7,257 nt of DNA from contig QAMX01000091.1 of assembly GCA_003149835.1 (NCBI GenBank), forward strand, positions 1 through 7,257, given 5' to 3'. Made by a program: the position numbers and the translations under genes. The notes below the pieces were generated by a model. It was not told the origin of the DNA. It saw only the letters and a list, made by a program, of their open reading frames with translations, and ran no database searches. Origin of the DNA: Clostridiales bacterium (GTDB lineage Bacteria > Bacillota > Clostridia > Oscillospirales > QAMX01). Positions 1-5,391 of the stretch are shown here, piece after piece; position 1 is the stretch's first letter, and each line of letters opens with the position of its first letter.

Positions 1-156
1 TTCCCCGGTCAAAACACCGCTCGCTTCCGATAGAGAACTGATCTCTGACACAGAACTGGGGTTCTGCCCCTGCGCGCCGCCGCTTTCATACGGCGTACAG
101 GCACAGAGCGCCGCCAATGCCGCAACGACGGTCGCCAAACGTCCGATTCTTTTCAT
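1..156 (-). CDS. Lipoprotein, N-terminal fragment (cut by window edge)
   Basis: Fifty-two codons are visible, read from ATG at 156 down to position 1 without a stop. The N-terminus has the layout of a lipoprotein signal peptide: basic MKRIGR, a hydrophobic run of Ala/Val/Leu, then the lipobox L17-C18-A19-C20. C20 is the likely lipidated residue, since C18 is preceded by Leu, which fits signal peptidase II poorly. After C20 comes a Ser/Gly/Gln/Asn-rich stretch typical of the flexible linker that tethers a domain to the outer membrane leaflet of a Gram-positive cell. An AAGGAG ribosome binding site lies about 10 nt upstream of the ATG. The functional domain lies outside the window, so a substrate-binding protein, an enzyme or an unknown lipoprotein are all possible. 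It is the third gene in line behind the SLH/VanW and GyrI-like genes on the same strand. Confidence 0.72.
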   Translation of the reverse strand, partial: MKRIGRLATVVAALAALCACTPYESGGAQGQNPSSVSEISSLSEASGVLTGE

Positions 157-178
157 GCTGTTTCCGCTCCTTTTCGCG

Positions 179-202
179 CCTCTACTGTCGTTTGAGCAGA
201 GG
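179..202 (-). other. Hairpin upstream of the lipoprotein gene
   Basis: On the minus strand CCTCTGCT and AGTAGAGG form an 8-bp stem with one G-U pair around an 8-nt loop, ending about 22 nt before the lipoprotein start. The plus strand shows a T-run right after it (205-209), but there the G-U pair becomes an A-C mismatch and no plus-strand gene reads into it, so I do not call a plus-strand terminator. It could stabilise or modulate the 5' region of the lipoprotein message; this is inference from pairing only. Confidence 0.3.
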
Positions 203-271
203 GCTTTTTATGGATAGAACGGCGCGCAGGCGCGGTTTGGAGAAACCAACCCATCCGTTGCTTGAATGCAG

Positions 272-293
272 CAAATGCAGGGATCCGCATTTG
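272..293 (-). other. Hairpin directly after the GyrI-like stop codon
   Basis: A perfect 7-bp stem (CAAATGC with GCATTTG, 8-nt loop) begins immediately after the TAA stop of the GyrI-like gene. No U-tract follows on the minus strand, so it is not a canonical intrinsic terminator. It may act as a 3'-end processing stabiliser, or as a weak terminator that separates the GyrI-like gene from the lipoprotein gene. Confidence 0.35.
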
Positions 294-848
294 TTATTTG
301 ACAAAGTAGCAATAATCCAAGATAATCTTGCCTTTTTCATCCGGAGTGGTCAACCTTGGGCACTGATCGCGCTCGAAAAAGCCGATATAGCCCTTTTCGT
401 CCGACCGTATTTCCATGCCGGCAGACGACAGCTCTGCGGGGCACTGCGGCGTCAATTGATACACCTCGTCCAGCTTGCCGTATATCCAGCAAACGCCGAG
501 GTTCTGCTCCGGGAAATCCAGATAACCGAGCCCTTCCGGAACGTCCGTATCCGGCGGCGCAAACATGCCGACCCAACCGTCGTACCCGCCGGTTTCCGCA
601 TTGCGAAAATACAGACCGAGATAGGCGTCGGCGTCCTCATAGAGCAGGTGGCTTTTTTCTTCGCCGCCCGAGGCCCGCTCTATTTGGCCAAACACGTCGC
701 ACTCAAACGCGTCTCCCCAGTTCGGGCGCTGGCCGCTGCCGTAATTTTTACCGATAAAGCGCATGGCCGGGACCGTCTGTTTATAGACCTTGATAATCCC
801 CGCTCCGCTTTCCGGCGCCGGATACTCCGTCTCGATTTCGTACCGCAT
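294..848 (-). CDS. GyrI-like (Rob/BmrR effector-binding type) small-molecule-binding protein
   Basis: This 184-residue soluble protein has no signal peptide, no membrane segment and no DNA-binding helix-turn-helix. It looks like a stand-alone effector-binding domain of the GyrI-like/SOUL-type fold, as in the C-terminal domains of Rob and BmrR and in SbmC/GyrI. Landmarks are KQTVPAMRFIGKNY near residues 23-36, GGYDGWVGMF near 87-96 (the hydrophobic strand lining the pocket in this family), LGVCWIYG near 117-124, and the C-terminal FFERDQCPRLTTPDEKGK stretch at 157-174 followed by ILDYC. Stand-alone members bind small, often lipophilic or cationic, molecules and some hydrolyse them or protect targets such as gyrase; the ligand here cannot be told. 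AGGGAGG lies 9 nt upstream of the chosen ATG (848-846). Another ATG at 855-853 is out of frame and too close to the ribosome binding site. It lies 101 nt behind the SLH/VanW gene without its own visible promoter. The family call is from recognised sequence patterns, not from a search. Confidence 0.78.
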   Translation of the reverse strand: MRYEIETEYPAPESGAGIIKVYKQTVPAMRFIGKNYGSGQRPNWGDAFECDVFGQIERASGGEEKSHLLYEDADAYLGLYFRNAETGGYDGWVGMFAPPDTDVPEGLGYLDFPEQNLGVCWIYGKLDEVYQLTPQCPAELSSAGMEIRSDEKGYIGFFERDQCPRLTTPDEKGKIILDYCYFVK

Positions 849-893
849 TTTTCATATCCTCCCTATTTTTACATCGGTGCGACGCCGGCTGTC

Positions 894-929
894 CCGCCGA
901 CCTCCGGGGATCTTTTGCCCCGGCGGCGG
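894..929 (-). other. GC-rich hairpin between SLH/VanW and GyrI-like genes
   Basis: On the minus strand CCGCCG-CCGGGG pairs with CCCCGG and, after a 4-nt bulge, CGGCGG, around an 8-nt A-rich loop, giving 12 bp of G-C pairs. It starts about 20 nt after the SLH/VanW stop. No U-run follows, so it is either a Rho-independent terminator lacking its tail or, more likely, an intercistronic stem that sets relative mRNA levels of the two genes. Confidence 0.4.
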
Positions 930-949
930 AGAAAAGCTGTCGCTCCTGC

Positions 950-2128
950 TCACCTCGCATATCGGGAAGCGGCCGAATAGTTGAGGGTTTCTCCCGCAAA
1001 GCGTTCGAGCAGGTAATGCGTCGCGCTTTGCTGGGTGACCCGGATGGAGAGACTGTTTTCCTGCGGCGGTTGTTGGACGAGAAACGCCGTCGTCAGACGG
1101 TTCGTCACGACATCCAGCCGCGCACGGATCAGAACCGCCGTATCGCCGCTGTTTTGAAAACGAAAATCCAGAGAGCCCCAGTATACCGTCGCGTCGCGGC
1201 CCGCAGGCGCATAGGCAACTTTCAGCCCATGATTATAACGCTCCGTGATGGCAAAATTGGCGCACAGGGCATTGTTGAACAAATTCGACGAGACTTGGCA
1301 GATCCCGCCGCCGACTTGAAGCACATATCGGCCGCCGGAGATCACATAGCCTGGCTGATAACCGTTCTGCCTTGTCCGCCTGCCTACGGTTTGATTAAAG
1401 GAAAACGCATCGCCCGGGTCAAGCTCCGTTCCGTCGACTGCCGCGGCGGCCAGGCGAAGGTTTTCCGTCCTGCCCGCGACCGCCGGATCATAGGGCGACG
1501 CAAACGCCGACAGCACATACCGGTACTTGGCGCCCGAAATACGGTAGATCATCACGGAAAATTCCGCTCGTGTCAGCAAGGCGTCGCCATTGAAGCGGCC
1601 GTGTCCGTCGCCGGTAAAGATACCGGCCGCATAAGCCGCGGCGACGTAGGGCTTGACCGCCGGTTCCATATCCGCAAAATCCGAAAACGGCGCGTTTCCC
1701 ACGTCGGCCGGAGGCAGTCGCCGCGCCGCCGCGGCCAGCCGCGCGGCGGTATAGCGCGTGACCGGTTCGCCCGCATGGCTCAGCGGGATCTGCTCTGCCG
1801 AAAACCAATCCAACTCCGCAATACTTTCCCAGAGCTGCGCCGCGGAGCGCGCTTCCACTCCGTTTTCTGCGGCCAGCGCCGCGACGCATTCGAGCATGGA
1901 CACCGGCTTCGAGGGAGAAAAATTTCCTTCCCCGTCCGGTTGAAGATATCCCATCGCGCAGGCGTATTCCGCCGCCGCTCCATACCATGCCTCGGCGGCC
2001 AGGTCAGCCGGAGCTTCATAATAAGCCGCAGCGGTCGGAGCTGTGGTAAAGCTGATCGTGAATACCGCCAGAAACGCCGCCCATCTCCGGCAAAGGCTGT
2101 CTTTCTTTTGCAGCAAGGCGCCTCTCAC
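950..2128 (-). CDS. Secreted SLH-domain protein with C-terminal VanW domain
   Basis: The 392-residue product starts with basic residues, a hydrophobic core (about 16-30) and a likely Sec cleavage after A33-A34-A35, so it should be exported. Two S-layer homology repeats follow. One is degenerate at about 45-85 (GNFSPSKPVSMLE). The other is clear at about 148-192 (FSDF, YVAAAYAAGI, GRFNGDALLTRAEF). They would anchor the protein to pyruvylated secondary cell-wall polymers; SLH regions usually come in threes. Residues about 220-335 form a VanW domain: NLRLAAAAVDGTELDPGD, AFSFNQTVG, then the signature GGGICQVSSNLFNNAL at 273-288 and DATVYWGSLDFRFQN. VanW domains occur in the vanB glycopeptide-resistance cluster and in many cell-envelope proteins, but their biochemical role is unsettled, so this is not evidence of vancomycin resistance. 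The start shown is GTG, only 2 nt from AGGAG. An in-frame TTG at 2116 lies 9-10 nt after an AGGTGA-like motif and may be the true start, giving 388 residues and the same signal peptide. It is the first gene of the minus-strand cluster. Confidence 0.88.
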   Translation of the reverse strand: MRGALLQKKDSLCRRWAAFLAVFTISFTTAPTAAAYYEAPADLAAEAWYGAAAEYACAMGYLQPDGEGNFSPSKPVSMLECVAALAAENGVEARSAAQLWESIAELDWFSAEQIPLSHAGEPVTRYTAARLAAAARRLPPADVGNAPFSDFADMEPAVKPYVAAAYAAGIFTGDGHGRFNGDALLTRAEFSVMIYRISGAKYRYVLSAFASPYDPAVAGRTENLRLAAAAVDGTELDPGDAFSFNQTVGRRTRQNGYQPGYVISGGRYVLQVGGGICQVSSNLFNNALCANFAITERYNHGLKVAYAPAGRDATVYWGSLDFRFQNSGDTAVLIRARLDVVTNRLTTAFLVQQPPQENSLSIRVTQQSATHYLLERFAGETLNYSAASRYAR

Positions 2129-2145
2129 CTCTCCTGTTTTTCTAT

Positions 2146-2174
2146 ATTTTACCCGCCTTTCCGTGCAAAGTCAA
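2146..2174 (-). promoter_or_regulatory. Sigma-A-type promoter for the SLH/VanW gene
   Basis: On the minus strand the -35 box TTGACT (2174-2169) and the -10 box TAAAAT (2151-2146) are separated by exactly 17 bp. Each differs from consensus by one base. Predicted transcription start is near 2139, leaving a leader of only about 11 nt before the GTG start or about 23 nt before the alternative TTG at 2116. Confidence 0.8.
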
Positions 2175-2245
2175 CGTTTTTTGAGCGTATGTGCTGGGAT
2201 TTCCTCAAATAGAAAGAATTGCGCCGAATTTTTCCGCAGCTTTGC

Positions 2246-2274
2246 TTGACATATAATTTTCGGAATATTATAAT
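2246..2274 (+). promoter_or_regulatory. Perfect-consensus sigma-A promoter for the SPFH operon
   Basis: TTGACA at 2246-2251 and TATAAT at 2269-2274 are separated by exactly 17 bp, matching housekeeping consensus at all 12 positions. The predicted transcription start is near 2281, about 62 nt before the SPFH start codon. Nothing resembling a sigma-W motif (TGAAAC and CGTA boxes), which controls the B. subtilis counterpart, is visible between the divergent genes. Confidence 0.88.
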
Positions 2275-2291
2275 TATACTATTAGGAATAT

Positions 2292-2319
2292 ACCGCTGTC
2301 AGCGGTTGTCAGCGGTTGT
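2292..2319 (+). repeat. Tandem 10-bp repeat and hairpin in the SPFH operon leader
   Basis: TGTCAGCGGT occurs twice in perfect tandem (2297-2306 and 2307-2316) with a further TGT (2317-2319). The upstream ACCGCT (2292-2297) is the exact complement of AGCGGT in either copy, so two mutually exclusive hairpins can form, with 3-nt or 13-nt loops. It lies roughly 10-40 nt after the predicted transcription start, so it could be an operator, an mRNA structural element, or a chance duplication. Confidence 0.6.
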
Positions 2320-2342
2320 AGGGCGAAAGGTTGGGTATACTT

Positions 2343-3761
2343 ATGGGTCTGATTAAAGCGGCGGGCGGCGCGGCAGGCGGCGTGCTGGCCGATCAATGGC
2401 GCGAATACTTCTACTGTGAATCGCTTCCGACAGATGTGCTCGCCATCAAGGGCGAGAAAAGGGTCGGCGGCAGGAGCTCCAATAAAAAAGGCTCCGACAA
2501 TATCATCACCAACGGCTCCATCGTCGCCGTCGCCGACGGTCAATTCATGATGATCGTTGATCAGGGCAAGATCGTCGAGTTCTGCGACGAACCCGGCGAA
2601 TTCGTCTACGACACCTCTACGGAGCCTTCCCTCTTTTACGGCGGCTTCGGAAAGGGCTTGCTGGACACCTTCAAAACCTTCGGCCGGCGTTTTACCTTCG
2701 GCGGCGACACGGGCAAGGATCAGCGCGTCTATTATTTCAACAAGAAAGAGATCATCGGCAATAAGTACGGGACGCCCAATCCGATCCCGTTCCGCGTTGT
2801 GGACAGAAATATCGGCCTCGATATCGATGTCGCCATCCGCTGCCACGGCGAATACTCCTACAAGCTCGTCGATCCGCTTTTGTTTTATGTCAACGTCTGC
2901 GGAAACGTCTCCGACCGTTATATCCGCTCGCAGATCGACAGCCAGCTCAAAAGCGAGCTGATGACCAGCTTGCAGCCGGCGTTTGCAAAAATCTCGGAGA
3001 TGGGCATCCGTTACAGCGCGCTTCCCGGCCATACCGTAGAGATCGCCGACGCGTTGAACGAAATCCTCTCGAAGAAGTGGAGCGAGCTGCGCGGCATCGC
3101 CGTCGCCTCGTTCGGCGTTTCCTCGGTCACCGCCTCGGAAGAAGATGAGGAGATGATCAAGCAGCTGCAAAGAACCGCGGTTTACCGCGACCCGACAATG
3201 GCGGCCGCTTCGCTCGTCGGCGCGCAGAGCGAAGCGATGGTCGGCGCGGCCAACAATCCCAACGCCGGCCCGGTTATGGCCTTTGCAGGAATGAATATGG
3301 CGCAGAACGCCGGCGGTATGAACGCCGCGAACCTTTACGCGATGGGGCAGCAGCAGCGTCAGGACGCCGCTCAGCAGCAAGCCGCCGCGCAGCCTCAGCC
3401 GTCGGACACATGGACCTGCCAGTGCGGCCACCAAAGCAGCGGCGCGTTTTGTCCGCAGTGCGGCGCGAAAAAGCCCGCTCCGACTCTTCCGACCGATCAG
3501 TGGACCTGTCAGTGCGGTCATCAGAACAGCGGCGCGTTCTGCGTCGAATGCGGCGCAAAAAAGCCGGAAAACGGCTGGACTTGCAGCTGCGGCGCGGTAA
3601 ATAAGGGCAAGTTCTGTTCTGAGTGCGGCGCAAAAAAACCTGCGGGCGCCAAGCTCTACCGCTGTGACAAATGCGGCTGGGAGCCCGAAGATCCGGCCAA
3701 TCCGCCCAAATTCTGTCCCGAGTGCGGCGACCGCTTCGACGAGGACGACACACGCTCCTAA
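2343..3761 (+). CDS. SPFH-domain protein of the YdjI / 'virion core protein' family with four zinc ribbons
   Basis: The 472-residue soluble protein, with no signal peptide, begins with an Ala/Gly-rich segment (about 4-16). An SPFH (stomatin/prohibitin/flotillin-like) domain then spans about 17-290. It includes the family-typical RVGGRSSNKKGSDNIITNGS, GEFVYDTSTEPS, FGGDTGKDQRVYYFNKKEIIG and IRYSALPGHT segments. A flexible Ala/Gln/Met-rich linker (about 280-355) leads to four zinc ribbons. Three are CxC-x8-CxxC modules (Cys 359/361/370/373, 389/391/400/403, 414/416/425/428); the last is a rubredoxin-like CxxC-x13-CxxC (441/444/458/461). In B. subtilis, YdjI helps place PspA and the YdjG-YdjH membrane proteins at the membrane under envelope stress; a similar scaffold role here is inference. 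ATG 2343 is preferred over the in-frame TTG at 2331: it begins at the usual family N-terminus, and AAAGG lies 12 nt before it, whereas that motif abuts the TTG. It is the first gene of a two-gene operon. Confidence 0.87.
   Translation: MGLIKAAGGAAGGVLADQWREYFYCESLPTDVLAIKGEKRVGGRSSNKKGSDNIITNGSIVAVADGQFMMIVDQGKIVEFCDEPGEFVYDTSTEPSLFYGGFGKGLLDTFKTFGRRFTFGGDTGKDQRVYYFNKKEIIGNKYGTPNPIPFRVVDRNIGLDIDVAIRCHGEYSYKLVDPLLFYVNVCGNVSDRYIRSQIDSQLKSELMTSLQPAFAKISEMGIRYSALPGHTVEIADALNEILSKKWSELRGIAVASFGVSSVTASEEDEEMIKQLQRTAVYRDPTMAAASLVGAQSEAMVGAANNPNAGPVMAFAGMNMAQNAGGMNAANLYAMGQQQRQDAAQQQAAAQPQPSDTWTCQCGHQSSGAFCPQCGAKKPAPTLPTDQWTCQCGHQNSGAFCVECGAKKPENGWTCSCGAVNKGKFCSECGAKKPAGAKLYRCDKCGWEPEDPANPPKFCPECGDRFDEDDTRS
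3411..3728 (+). repeat. Tandem zinc-ribbon-encoding repeats in the SPFH gene
   Basis: The C-terminus is built from repeated modules starting at Trp codons 3411, 3501 and 3576 (spacings 90 and 75 nt), plus a diverged fourth module at about 3657. Modules 1 and 2 are nearly identical in protein (WTCQCGHQ, SGAFC, ECGAKKP or QCGAKKP) and very similar in DNA. Module 3 keeps the cysteines and the CGAKKP tail. This indicates internal duplication, and copy number could vary between strains. Confidence 0.8.
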
Positions 3762-3785
3762 CGCTTCTGAAAGGATTATTTCCCT

Positions 3786-5018
3786 ATGGAAAACGGCAAA
3801 ATGTATACGGAACAGGCCGACCGGCAGATCAACCGCGGCTGTCCGATGTGCGGCGGCGCGATGACCTTCGACCCTGCCGACGGCAAGCTCTACTGTCCGT
3901 ACTGTGAGCATCGGATGGAAGTGGAGGAAGAAGGCTCGGTTTCGGAGCAGGTATTTCACGCCGCGCAGCACGTTGAGAATTTTGTCTGGGGCGCTGAGCA
4001 AAAACAGATCATCTGCCAGTCCTGCGGCGCTCAGGCCGTTTACGACGCGCTTCTGACCTCGGCGGTCTGTCCTTTCTGCGGCTCCAACCAGGTCATGGAA
4101 GAAGCGGTCGACACGTCTCTGCCGCCCAACGGCCTCTGCCCGTTCGAGGTCACCCAACAGCAGGCGGGCGCTCATTTCAAGGCGTGGATGAAACGGCGGC
4201 TCTTCGCGCCGAGCAAGGCAAAAAAAAGCGTCAAGCCGGAAATGTTTACCGGCATGTATATCCCCTACTGGACCTTTGACGCGCATACGGCTTCCTCCTA
4301 TACCGCCAGATACGGCAAGGACCGCACCTATACCGACAAGGAGGGCCGCACGCACACCAAAACCGACTGGTACAGTACCTCCGGCGACCTCAATCTCTTC
4401 ATCGATGACGAGCTGACCTACGGAACGGCGCGGCACGACGTCAAAACGCTGCGCCAGATCGAACCGTACGACACGCAGCGCTGCGTTCCCTATCGTCCGG
4501 AATACCTCTCCGGCTATCTTTCCGAACGGTATTCGATCGGTTTGCAGGACGCATGGGGCGCGGCGAAGCAGCGCATGGATCAGCGCATTGAAGCGGAGAT
4601 CGAGCAGATAGTGACCAAGCAGTATCATGCCGATCATTTTTCCCTTTCGTCGCGCAATACCATGTACAACGATCTGACCTATAAGTATGTGCTCGTGCCG
4701 CTCTGGCAGTCGTCTTTTGACTATCAGAGCAAGCGCTATCAGTTCATGGTCAACGGACAAACCGGTAAGGTCGGCGGAAAATCGCCGGTTTCGGCTCTGC
4801 GCGTCGCCGTCGCGGTGCTGTTGGCGCTTGTGATTCTCGGTTTGGCCGTCTGGCTGTTCTCGTCAGACGATATCGAATTCACTTTTTCACCAGACGAGTT
4901 CTATTTTTATGCCGGCGAGGTCTGCCCAGACCGCGCTTTATCCGCGATCCTCTCCGAAGCGCCGGCAGACGGCTGCTCTCCCGCGTATGGAGCGCAGATC
5001 ATGCTCTGCGCCCCGTGA
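3786..5018 (+). CDS. Double zinc-ribbon, single-pass membrane protein (YdjG-like partner of the SPFH protein)
   Basis: The 410-residue product carries two N-terminal zinc ribbons, C19-C22/C37-C40 and C77-C80/C95-C98, each CxxC-x14-CxxC. A long polar domain follows (about 110-335) with PEMFTGMYIPYWTFDAHT near 163-180, many aromatic residues and a YVLVPLW segment. One hydrophobic helix (about 338-358, rich in Val/Ala/Leu) is followed by SSDD and a 50-residue tail. There is no signal peptide, so the N-terminal bulk is probably cytoplasmic and the helix a C-terminal anchor. This architecture is common in Clostridia, where such proteins are often mislabelled as TFIIB or primosome zinc-ribbon proteins. 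It resembles B. subtilis YdjG, which works with YdjH, YdjI and PspA at the membrane. It starts 24 nt after the SPFH stop, with AAAGGA 10 nt before the ATG, so the two are surely co-transcribed. The last about 33 residues (from E378) look unlike the rest and overlap a hairpin at the stop codon. Confidence 0.8.
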   Translation: MENGKMYTEQADRQINRGCPMCGGAMTFDPADGKLYCPYCEHRMEVEEEGSVSEQVFHAAQHVENFVWGAEQKQIICQSCGAQAVYDALLTSAVCPFCGSNQVMEEAVDTSLPPNGLCPFEVTQQQAGAHFKAWMKRRLFAPSKAKKSVKPEMFTGMYIPYWTFDAHTASSYTARYGKDRTYTDKEGRTHTKTDWYSTSGDLNLFIDDELTYGTARHDVKTLRQIEPYDTQRCVPYRPEYLSGYLSERYSIGLQDAWGAAKQRMDQRIEAEIEQIVTKQYHADHFSLSSRNTMYNDLTYKYVLVPLWQSSFDYQSKRYQFMVNGQTGKVGGKSPVSALRVAVAVLLALVILGLAVWLFSSDDIEFTFSPDEFYFYAGEVCPDRALSAILSEAPADGCSPAYGAQIMLCAP

Positions 5019-5033
5019 CGCAAAAAAGGTCAC
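4989..5033 (+). other. Two consecutive hairpins over the YdjG-like stop codon
   Basis: Hairpin one: GGAGCGCAGA (4989-4998) pairs with TCTGCGCCCC (5005-5014) with one mismatch and a 6-nt loop. Hairpin two: GTGAC (5015-5019) pairs with GTCAC (5029-5033) around an A-rich loop, and it contains the TGA stop (5016-5018). Together with the palindrome at 5098-5135 they give a run of stems at the operon end, as in some interspersed palindromic elements or mRNA 3'-stabilising structures. Confidence 0.45.
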
Positions 5034-5097
5034 AGGTATTCCGAAAACGCCATGCCGTTCTACCTGATGCAGCCGCTTTTTGCAAAGAAATCCATCC

Positions 5098-5138
5098 AAT
5101 CCCCCTGACGGAGCCGCGGCTCCGTCAGGGGGATTTTT
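5098..5138 (+). terminator. Intrinsic terminator: 38-bp perfect palindrome plus T-run
   Basis: Positions 5098-5135 are a perfect inverted repeat centred between 5116 and 5117. As RNA it forms a stem with a CCCCCTGACGGAGCC arm closed at GC, and it runs into TTTTT (5134-5138). It lies about 80 nt after the YdjG-like stop and should end plus-strand transcription before glgB. The minus-strand side has only a weak T-run, and no minus-strand gene approaches from glgB. Confidence 0.92.
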
Positions 5139-5280
5139 CGACCGCCTCTCCTCCTGCAATGGCTTCTGTCATTTGGACAGGCGGGATCGCCGGCGCCGTT
5201 TTCTGTCCGTACCGTTTTTGGCGCATGGGTTTGGGAGTGAATCGGGCGTTTCAAAGAAGCACCTTGGCGGTTTCATAATC

Positions 5281-5309
5281 TTGACAGCGACGGCGATATT
5301 TGATAGAAT
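5281..5309 (+). promoter_or_regulatory. Sigma-A-type promoter for glgB
   Basis: TTGACA (5281-5286) and TAGAAT (5304-5309) are separated by exactly 17 bp; only one -10 base departs from consensus. The predicted start is near 5316, giving a leader of about 75 nt. With the terminator upstream, this makes glgB transcription independent of the SPFH operon. Confidence 0.82.
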
Positions 5310-5344
5310 AATATACGGGAAAATGGATGATAGACTTCGGACAA

Positions 5345-5365
5345 GCCGGCGGCAATACGGCCGGC
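5345..5365 (+). other. Hairpin in the glgB leader
   Basis: Two copies of the self-complementary GCCGGC (5345-5350 and 5360-5365) can pair around a 9-nt loop within the predicted 5' leader, ending 26 nt before the start codon. There is no T-run, so it is not a terminator; it may just be a leader stem. I do not recognise a riboswitch. Confidence 0.35.
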
Positions 5366-5391
5366 GTTGATATGAGACGGGGTGAAGCAAT

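Larger units (their letters stand above)
5019..5391 (+). other. Intergenic region between the SPFH operon and glgB
   Basis: This 373-nt gap holds no convincing gene. It contains a hairpin over the preceding stop, the 38-bp palindromic terminator, about 145 nt of unassigned sequence with alternative short stems (CTGTC 5166-5170, GACAG 5176-5180, CTGTC 5203-5207), the glgB promoter and the glgB leader. Short open frames here lack ribosome binding sites and run straight through the palindrome. Confidence 0.7.

Noticed and set aside
179..209. Plus-strand intrinsic terminator (stem followed by TTTTT)
   Set aside because: The stem has a mismatch on that strand, and there is no plus-strand gene upstream that it could terminate.
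853..855. Earlier ATG for the minus-strand gene upstream of the GyrI-like protein
   Set aside because: It is out of frame with the GyrI-like protein and only about 2 nt from the GGAGG motif, too close for initiation.
117..980. Plus-strand open frame of 287 codons over the GyrI-like gene
   Set aside because: It is the antisense shadow of a recognisable GyrI-like protein and runs across two intergenic gaps with no start context.
950..2128. Vancomycin-resistance gene because of the VanW domain
   Set aside because: VanW domains are common in envelope proteins outside resistance clusters, and no vanH, vanB/A, vanX or vanRS gene is seen here.
1016..2212. Plus-strand open frame of 398 codons opposite the SLH/VanW gene
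   Set aside because: The minus-strand reading has a signal peptide, SLH repeats and the VanW signature. The plus-strand reading is Arg-rich with no domain.
2129..2342. Sigma-W-type promoter for the SPFH operon, as in B. subtilis
   Set aside because: No TGAAAC-like box with CGTA at suitable spacing is present; the sigma-A consensus explains expression fully.
2274..4760. Antisense open frame of 828 codons across both genes of the SPFH operon
   Set aside because: It mirrors two well-supported genes in GC-rich DNA, where stop codons are scarce on the opposite strand. It has no recognisable domain and no ribosome binding site, and its composition (Arg/Ala/Val/Asp-rich) is typical of shadow translation.
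5015..5278. Small 87-codon plus-strand frame in the intergenic region
   Set aside because: It starts within the hairpin at the previous stop, runs through the terminator palindrome and lacks a ribosome binding site.
5316..5391. Riboswitch in the glgB leader
   Set aside because: The leader is only about 75 nt with a single short stem and no recognisable conserved aptamer motif.
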